From positions 1 through 9,495 of the forward strand of contig SPCK01000056.1 of NCBI GenBank assembly GCA_004525355.1: DNA of 9,495 nt, in the 5' to 3' direction. The notes below the pieces were generated by a model. The model was not told the DNA's origin. It saw nothing but the letters and a program-made list of their open reading frames with translations, and ran no database searches. The stretch is from Spirochaetales bacterium. GTDB taxonomy: Bacteria; Spirochaetota; Spirochaetia; Treponematales; UBA12059. The translations under genes were made by a program, and so were the position numbers. The number at the start of each line of letters is the position of its first letter. Position 1 is the first letter of the stretch. This document shows positions 5,746-9,495 of the stretch, piece by piece.

Positions 5746-6726
5746 ATGAATGTCGAATTCCACTATTACGCGATATACGCACTTGCCCGTGAGGCCGGCT
5801 TCACGGACGACTTCGCGTTCAGGATGGCCTGCTCGTCGCAGTACGTAGACGCGGCGACATCGCCCTTGTCGTTCGATGCCCCGCGCGGCAGGACCGAAAT
5901 GATCGTAACCCAGAATTACGTATTCTGGGACGATTCCACCCGCAACGACGTGTACCTGCCCTTCCATTTCCTTCCAGGCAACGCGAGGGCGGCAGCATCC
6001 CTGCGATCCGACTCGACAAGAAATCCATACGCCGTAACGCCCAATGGCGAAATAGCCAAGCGCCTCCTAACGGAAGCCTTCAGGGACAAGGATCCATACC
6101 TCATGGGCATCGCAGCCCATGCGTTCTGCGATACCTGGGCTCACCAGAATTTTTCCGGACTCATGGAATCATGGAATGACCTCGGAACCGGATCGGCGGC
6201 GGGCTCCCTGCCACCGGCCGGACACCTGCATGCCCTCGCGGCACCCGACGAACCCGATCGACGGTGGATGGACTCCCGCCTCAAGCCGGAAGCGCGCTCC
6301 ATCGTCAACAGGGACCGCTATCGAGAAGCCGCCCGCAAGATATTCCGATATTTCCGTGTTTTCCTGGCCAGGCCCTTCGATGACGACGAACTGGTCGTCG
6401 ACCGGCTGTCTGAAATCTGGCTCGAGCCTTCCAGGGAAGGCAGGCTCGCTGAATACACCATTCGGTACGATGCCACCCCCTGGGATGCCGCTCTCTGGAG
6501 ACGATCCGCTGGCGCGCCCATCGATGGCTCCGCGCTTTCGGGTATCCGTCACTACGACAAGTACGCCTGGGCCAAGTCGGAACTGGCGCGGGCGCTGCGG
6601 GGCGGCGAGGCAAAGATTATCCCTGTCGGAAGCGAATTGTACGCAAGCGACCTGTATCGGTGGAACGAGGCAGCCATCGAGCACCGCAGGCGGGCACAGG
6701 CAGCCATCGCCGCGGAGGGACTGTGA
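5746..6726 (+). CDS. Hypothetical protein resembling the DUF6765 family
   Basis: The 326-residue product has no signal peptide or membrane segment that I can see. It begins MNVEFHYYAIYALAREAGF and has SSQYVD at 30-35, a pattern I associate with DUF6765 proteins of unknown function. Possible metal ligands are His6, the HAFCDTWAH segment (His125, Asp129, His133) and His160/His162. The HxxxDxxxH spacing in a helix recalls zinc-dependent phospholipase C/S1-P1 nuclease folds, but that is only inference. The frame stays open far upstream to 5065, antisense to ndk and pepF; ATG 5746 is chosen because the family-like N-terminus starts there and the upstream part is a shadow. The stop overlaps the next gene's GTG as GTGA, suggesting co-transcription with the lipoprotein. 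The family name comes from recall and needs a profile search. Confidence 0.8.
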   Translation: MNVEFHYYAIYALAREAGFTDDFAFRMACSSQYVDAATSPLSFDAPRGRTEMIVTQNYVFWDDSTRNDVYLPFHFLPGNARAAASLRSDSTRNPYAVTPNGEIAKRLLTEAFRDKDPYLMGIAAHAFCDTWAHQNFSGLMESWNDLGTGSAAGSLPPAGHLHALAAPDEPDRRWMDSRLKPEARSIVNRDRYREAARKIFRYFRVFLARPFDDDELVVDRLSEIWLEPSREGRLAEYTIRYDATPWDAALWRRSAGAPIDGSALSGIRHYDKYAWAKSELARALRGGEAKIIPVGSELYASDLYRWNEAAIEHRRRAQAAIAAEGL

Positions 6727-7625
6727 AAGCAACACTGACGACCCCGGCCTGGAGAGGCGCCCCCCGATACCGAGGACTCGGAGCAGCGATACTGGGTGTC
6801 GCCCTGATAACGTCCTGCGCAAGCGGGCCGCGTTTTGCTGACGGCATCGAGCCCGAGCGAGCATTGCCCTCAGGCGCCCTGGCCTACGCTCGACTCGATC
6901 GCACGGTACTGGCAGAACTCCTCGCCGCCTACGGCGGTTCTGACGCCGCCAAGGCAGCCAAGCCGATGACGGATCGTACCGATTCGGTCGTCGCCGCAAT
7001 CATGCCAGGTTCTCCTGATCGCGCCGGCGGCCTGCCTGTACTCGTGGCCGTAGCCTCTGGTCGTTACCCGTCTGGAGCGGCGGCATTCAAGCTTGGAAGC
7101 GATGCCGACTGGCAGCGGGAAGGCCAGGCATGGAAACAGAAAAACGGCGAGTTGCGGGTATCGTTCGCCGGTAACAGCACCGTGCTCCTGGGTACGCGCA
7201 CCCTTGACGAATTGACGGCCGCGGTCATCGATCCGGGGCCGAGCCCGATTCCCGACCGGTGGCGGACCGCCTGGTCCGCGGACGTGGCACTCTACCTGCC
7301 CGATCCACTGTCGGCTCTGGCTGGATCCCTGCCCATCACGCCTGATTCCATCCCGCTCAGGGCATTGACCCTGTCCGCGACGCGACATGATACCGGATAT
7401 GCAACGGTTCTTTCTTTTGAATTCGAGGACGAGCGGGCGGCGCTGGTCTACGCGCCCCTGTGCCGGCTCTTCCTGTACGCCGCCGCGAACTCATTTTGGC
7501 CGGATCGCGCTCGTGTCATCCTGGGGGCGGCATCCTGGAGTTCCGGGGGTACCCTTGTTTCGGTATCCGGGTTGGACCTGGATGCCGCTGAGTTGGCGGC
7601 CTTTGCCGCATCCGCCGGTCGCTAG
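6723..7625 (+). CDS. Hypothetical lipoprotein
   Basis: The 300-residue product carries a basic N-terminus, a hydrophobic stretch at about 19-30 and the lipobox I-T-S-C with Cys32, so it is probably lipidated and anchored in an envelope membrane. The mature part is soluble-looking with alternating short strands (for example VLVAVASG and STVLLGTRTLDEL). I recognise no domain. The start is GTG at 6723, overlapping the previous stop as GTGA, with GGAGG four bases upstream; the frame is open to 6660, but that start would put about 20 extra residues before the signal. Coupling to the DUF6765-like gene suggests a shared role, but nothing here shows which. It converges on the alpha/beta-hydrolase, separated by 27 bases that hold a hairpin. 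Confidence 0.8.
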   Translation: MKATLTTPAWRGAPRYRGLGAAILGVALITSCASGPRFADGIEPERALPSGALAYARLDRTVLAELLAAYGGSDAAKAAKPMTDRTDSVVAAIMPGSPDRAGGLPVLVAVASGRYPSGAAAFKLGSDADWQREGQAWKQKNGELRVSFAGNSTVLLGTRTLDELTAAVIDPGPSPIPDRWRTAWSADVALYLPDPLSALAGSLPITPDSIPLRALTLSATRHDTGYATVLSFEFEDERAALVYAPLCRLFLYAAANSFWPDRARVILGAASWSSGGTLVSVSGLDLDAAELAAFAASAGR

Positions 7626-7630
7626 CTCTC

Positions 7631-7652
7631 GGCCGGCAGCAGCCTGCCGGCC
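7631..7652. terminator. Perfect hairpin between convergent genes, possible bidirectional terminator
   Basis: GGCCGGCAG (7631-7639) and CTGCCGGCC (7644-7652) form a perfect 9-bp stem closed by CAGC. It starts five bases after the lipoprotein stop and abuts the hydrolase stop. Neither side has a T-run, so it is not a classical intrinsic terminator, but its position between convergent stops suggests a 3'-end role. Confidence 0.55.
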
Positions 7653-8897
7653 CTACTTGCCCGTGATAAAATAACCTATCGCGCCAACCAGGGTTTCGGA
7701 TACCGGATAGGATGGGTCGCTGAACGCAGCAAGATTTTCCTCGACGTCAGCGGGAACTTCTTTGAGCACGTGATTCATCCGCGGCACGATGATTGCTACC
7801 GCCTTTGGAGCGGACTGCCCCAATGCAGCGAAATCTTCCATCGTGACCTGAAGGTCCAAGTCTCCCTGAGCGATCAGTATTGCGCCCTTGTACGCGGCCA
7901 GCTCGGTTTCGGGATCGTGCCGGAAAGCCTCGATCAGGTAAGGCTGGAAGCTCGGCCGAAACGCGGTCGAATAGAATCCCGAAGGCTCGTCAACGGTTCG
8001 ACCGGCCAGCAGGGACGCGATGATGGCCTCGCCCTCGACCCGGAATTCTTCGGGCGCATCCGAGACTGCCCGCCGGAATGAATCCAGGGGCCCCGAAGCG
8101 GAAGTGCAGGCGACGATCAGTCCACTTGGGCTGGAAAGCCCGGCCGCTGCGGCGGCGACCGTCGCGCCATCGTTCATACCCAGCACCCAGACACTGGAAA
8201 AGCGCGAATCGACGGAAAAGCGCTCCACGATGGAAACAAGGTCCCGGATCCACGCCTCGAAGGATAGTTCTCGCTCGTGGCCTACCAACCAGGTGGACTG
8301 CCCCGAACCCCTCTTGTCATAGCGATACGTGGCGACGCCTACCCTGGCCAGCGATTGCGATAGTTGCTTCAGCGCGTCGTTCTTGCCGGGAATATTGTAA
8401 TTGTTTCCGTCCCGGTCTGCCGCTCCCAGGCCGGCATGCAGGATGAGCAGCGGTGGCATGTCCATTCCGTCGACCGGAAGCGTCAGGGTACCGGCCAGGA
8501 CGGCGCCGTCTTTCATGGTCACGGCGAGCTGTGTCGCCGGATCGGGCTGGAAAGAGGACCGTACCAGAATCAGGGTCCCACCTGCCTGGCCCTGCCCGAA
8601 GCTGCCCTCGGCCCCAGATGGGCTGGGTTTGGCGTCCAGGTTCAACTGCCCGCCCCCGAAGTTCCAGGTGACTGAAATCGAATCCTTGTCCGCCTGCGCC
8701 CGCGCGCTCGGGTAACCGAAAAGGTTTTGCATAGGAAGATCCAGGAGAACGCCGCCTTCGGAAACGGACAAGCCGAACGGCATCGTCCCATCCGACAATT
8801 CCATCGCGCCCTCCCATCGGCCGTACCAGTACGACTGCGCGGTCAGAGGCAGGGTTATGAGGGCAAAAAGCGCTATCAATGTCGAGCTACGTTTCAT
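7653..8897 (-). CDS. Exported alpha/beta-hydrolase-fold protein lacking the nucleophilic Ser
   Basis: The 414-residue product has a signal peptide (MKRSSTLIALFALITLPLTA, likely cut before Gln21), an N-terminal beta-rich region with GRWEGAMEL, and a C-terminal alpha/beta-hydrolase domain from about residue 145. The domain shows DRDGNNYN, then YRYDKRGSGQST, features of esterase/acylaminoacyl-peptidase-like hydrolases. The acid is probably Asp348 in GDLDLQV and the histidine His376 in MNHVLK. The nucleophile elbow, normally GHSEG in this group, reads GMNDG with Asn242 in place of Ser. Either it is catalytically inactive or it uses another residue. The frame is open to 9212, but the signal peptide fixes the start at 8897. 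No Shine-Dalgarno site is visible; a TATACT box ends ten bases before the ATG. Divergent from the M20 peptidase and convergent with the lipoprotein gene. Confidence 0.88.
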   Translation of the reverse strand: MKRSSTLIALFALITLPLTAQSYWYGRWEGAMELSDGTMPFGLSVSEGGVLLDLPMQNLFGYPSARAQADKDSISVTWNFGGGQLNLDAKPSPSGAEGSFGQGQAGGTLILVRSSFQPDPATQLAVTMKDGAVLAGTLTLPVDGMDMPPLLILHAGLGAADRDGNNYNIPGKNDALKQLSQSLARVGVATYRYDKRGSGQSTWLVGHERELSFEAWIRDLVSIVERFSVDSRFSSVWVLGMNDGATVAAAAAGLSSPSGLIVACTSASGPLDSFRRAVSDAPEEFRVEGEAIIASLLAGRTVDEPSGFYSTAFRPSFQPYLIEAFRHDPETELAAYKGAILIAQGDLDLQVTMEDFAALGQSAPKAVAIIVPRMNHVLKEVPADVEENLAAFSDPSYPVSETLVGAIGYFITGK

Positions 8898-8906
8898 GGT
8901 CGCCAG

Positions 8907-8935
8907 AGTATAGCAGATGAGATCAGCGTCGGGAA
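8907..8935 (-). promoter_or_regulatory. Candidate promoter of the alpha/beta-hydrolase gene
   Basis: TATACT (8912-8907) matches the -10 consensus at 5/6. TTCCCG (8935-8930), 17 bases away, is a weak 3/6 -35. The -10 ends nine bases before the ATG at 8897, so the leader would be zero to three bases. With no Shine-Dalgarno site, this fits leaderless translation. Confidence 0.45.
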
Positions 8936-9048
8936 CCGAGCCGGTCAACGATACGCAACGGCAATCGCCAGTTGCAGTTTCCAGGTTTTTCTGGACTAGA
9001 TCCCCCAGGACATTCCCACGAGTCCGAGCGAGATGAGCAGCACATGCC

Positions 9049-9077
9049 TTGCGCCGGAAGCCTTCATGGGGAATACT
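9049..9077 (+). promoter_or_regulatory. Weak candidate promoter of the M20 peptidase gene
   Basis: TTGCGC (9049-9054) and AATACT (9072-9077) are 17 bases apart, matching 3/6 and 4/6 of consensus. Transcription would start about 20 bases before the ATG and retain the GAGGAG ribosome site. The match is weak. Confidence 0.3.
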
Positions 9078-9105
9078 TGAACGTACCCGCATCCGAGGAG
9101 TACCC

Positions 9106-9495
9106 ATGATCCCGCTTTTCATTACCGGAGCCGCCCTCGCGCTACTCATGGTCATCATGCTCGCACGAGCGGTCTCCGCTCCCAAGGCGCCTCCGCCTGC
9201 CATTCTGGACAAGTCGGAGCTTGAACGCTACGCAGGCGTGGAAGAAAAGCTGGCCGCATTGGTTCGCGTTCCCACGATCTCGCGCTTCGATCAGGCGGAT
9301 GAGGATGACTCGGCGTTCGATCAGTTCAAGGCCGAGCTGGCCAGGCTGTACCCGATTGTCCATGCGCGACTGCTCAGGACCGAGCCCGGCGACAGGGCTA
9401 TCGTATTCGAATGGCCAGGCCGTAGCCTGGACAGGGCACCGGTACTATTGACTGCCCACTTCGACGTCGTTCCCGGTGGCGAATTGGAACGGTGG
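9106..9495 (+). CDS. M20 family metallopeptidase, 5' part (carboxypeptidase S/PM20D1-like)
   Basis: 130 codons are in the window before it is cut off by the edge. The product starts with an uncleaved-looking hydrophobic segment at residues 4-24, so it is probably membrane-anchored with the catalytic part on the outer face. A Lys/Pro-rich linker follows, then a VRVPTISRFD segment and LLTAHFDVVPGG. There His118 is the first zinc ligand and Asp120 the conserved acid next to it. The order matches M20 peptidases of the yeast carboxypeptidase S/PM20D1 type, with an AFDQFKAELARLYPIVHARL helix before the metal site. Substrates in that group are N-blocked or acylated amino acids or dipeptides; which one applies here cannot be told. 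The start ATG 9106 has GAGGAG five bases upstream. Divergent from the alpha/beta-hydrolase across 208 bases. Confidence 0.9.
   Translation, partial: MIPLFITGAALALLMVIMLARAVSAPKAPPPAILDKSELERYAGVEEKLAALVRVPTISRFDQADEDDSAFDQFKAELARLYPIVHARLLRTEPGDRAIVFEWPGRSLDRAPVLLTAHFDVVPGGELERW

Noticed and set aside
8898..9212. Upstream extension of the hydrolase frame
   Set aside because: A clear signal peptide starts at 8897; the extension would bury it and runs antisense to the M20 gene.

Overview
This is a GC-rich bacterial window, densely packed with ordinary chromosomal genes. There is no rRNA, tRNA, CRISPR array or recognisable mobile element. Gene content suggests a high-GC spirochaete or a close relative: an FmdB-type zinc-ribbon gene followed by a second zinc-ribbon gene, a GpsA with a GVGDLDVTC motif, a protein resembling the DUF6765 group, and a lipoprotein with a short lipobox. 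The taxonomic call rests on recalled resemblance, not a search, and is tentative.

Layout. Bases 1-452 (minus) hold an FmdB-type zinc-ribbon protein and the 5' part of a second, triple CxxC zinc-ribbon protein that seems to start on CTG overlapping the first gene's stop. Bases 453-991 carry no confident gene. They hold a plausible fmdB promoter, an 11-bp inverted repeat, a 16-codon ORF with a very strong Shine-Dalgarno site, and several GC-rich hairpins ahead of rsgA. rsgA (992-2182, plus) encodes the circularly permuted ribosome-assembly GTPase. It converges on a tightly coupled minus-strand operon ndk-pepF-gpsA (5583 down to 2215), whose genes overlap or nearly abut.

Divergent from ndk is a plus-strand pair: a DUF6765-like protein (5746-6726) and a lipoprotein (6723-7625) joined by a GTGA overlap. 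A perfect 9-bp hairpin separates this pair from a convergent, exported alpha/beta-hydrolase (7653-8897, minus). That hydrolase keeps its catalytic Asp and His but has Asn where the nucleophilic Ser should be. Divergent from it is the 5' part of a membrane-anchored M20 metallopeptidase of the carboxypeptidase S/PM20D1 type, cut by the window end.

The genes do not form one pathway. ndk (nucleotide balance), pepF (peptide turnover), gpsA (phospholipid precursor) and rsgA (30S maturation) are housekeeping functions. The 5746-9495 stretch looks like envelope or exported functions. I found no clear new multi-gene system. The best leads are the Ser-to-Asn hydrolase, the structured rsgA leader with its small ORF, the CTG start, and two genes whose -10-like boxes sit so close to the ATG that leaderless transcription is possible.
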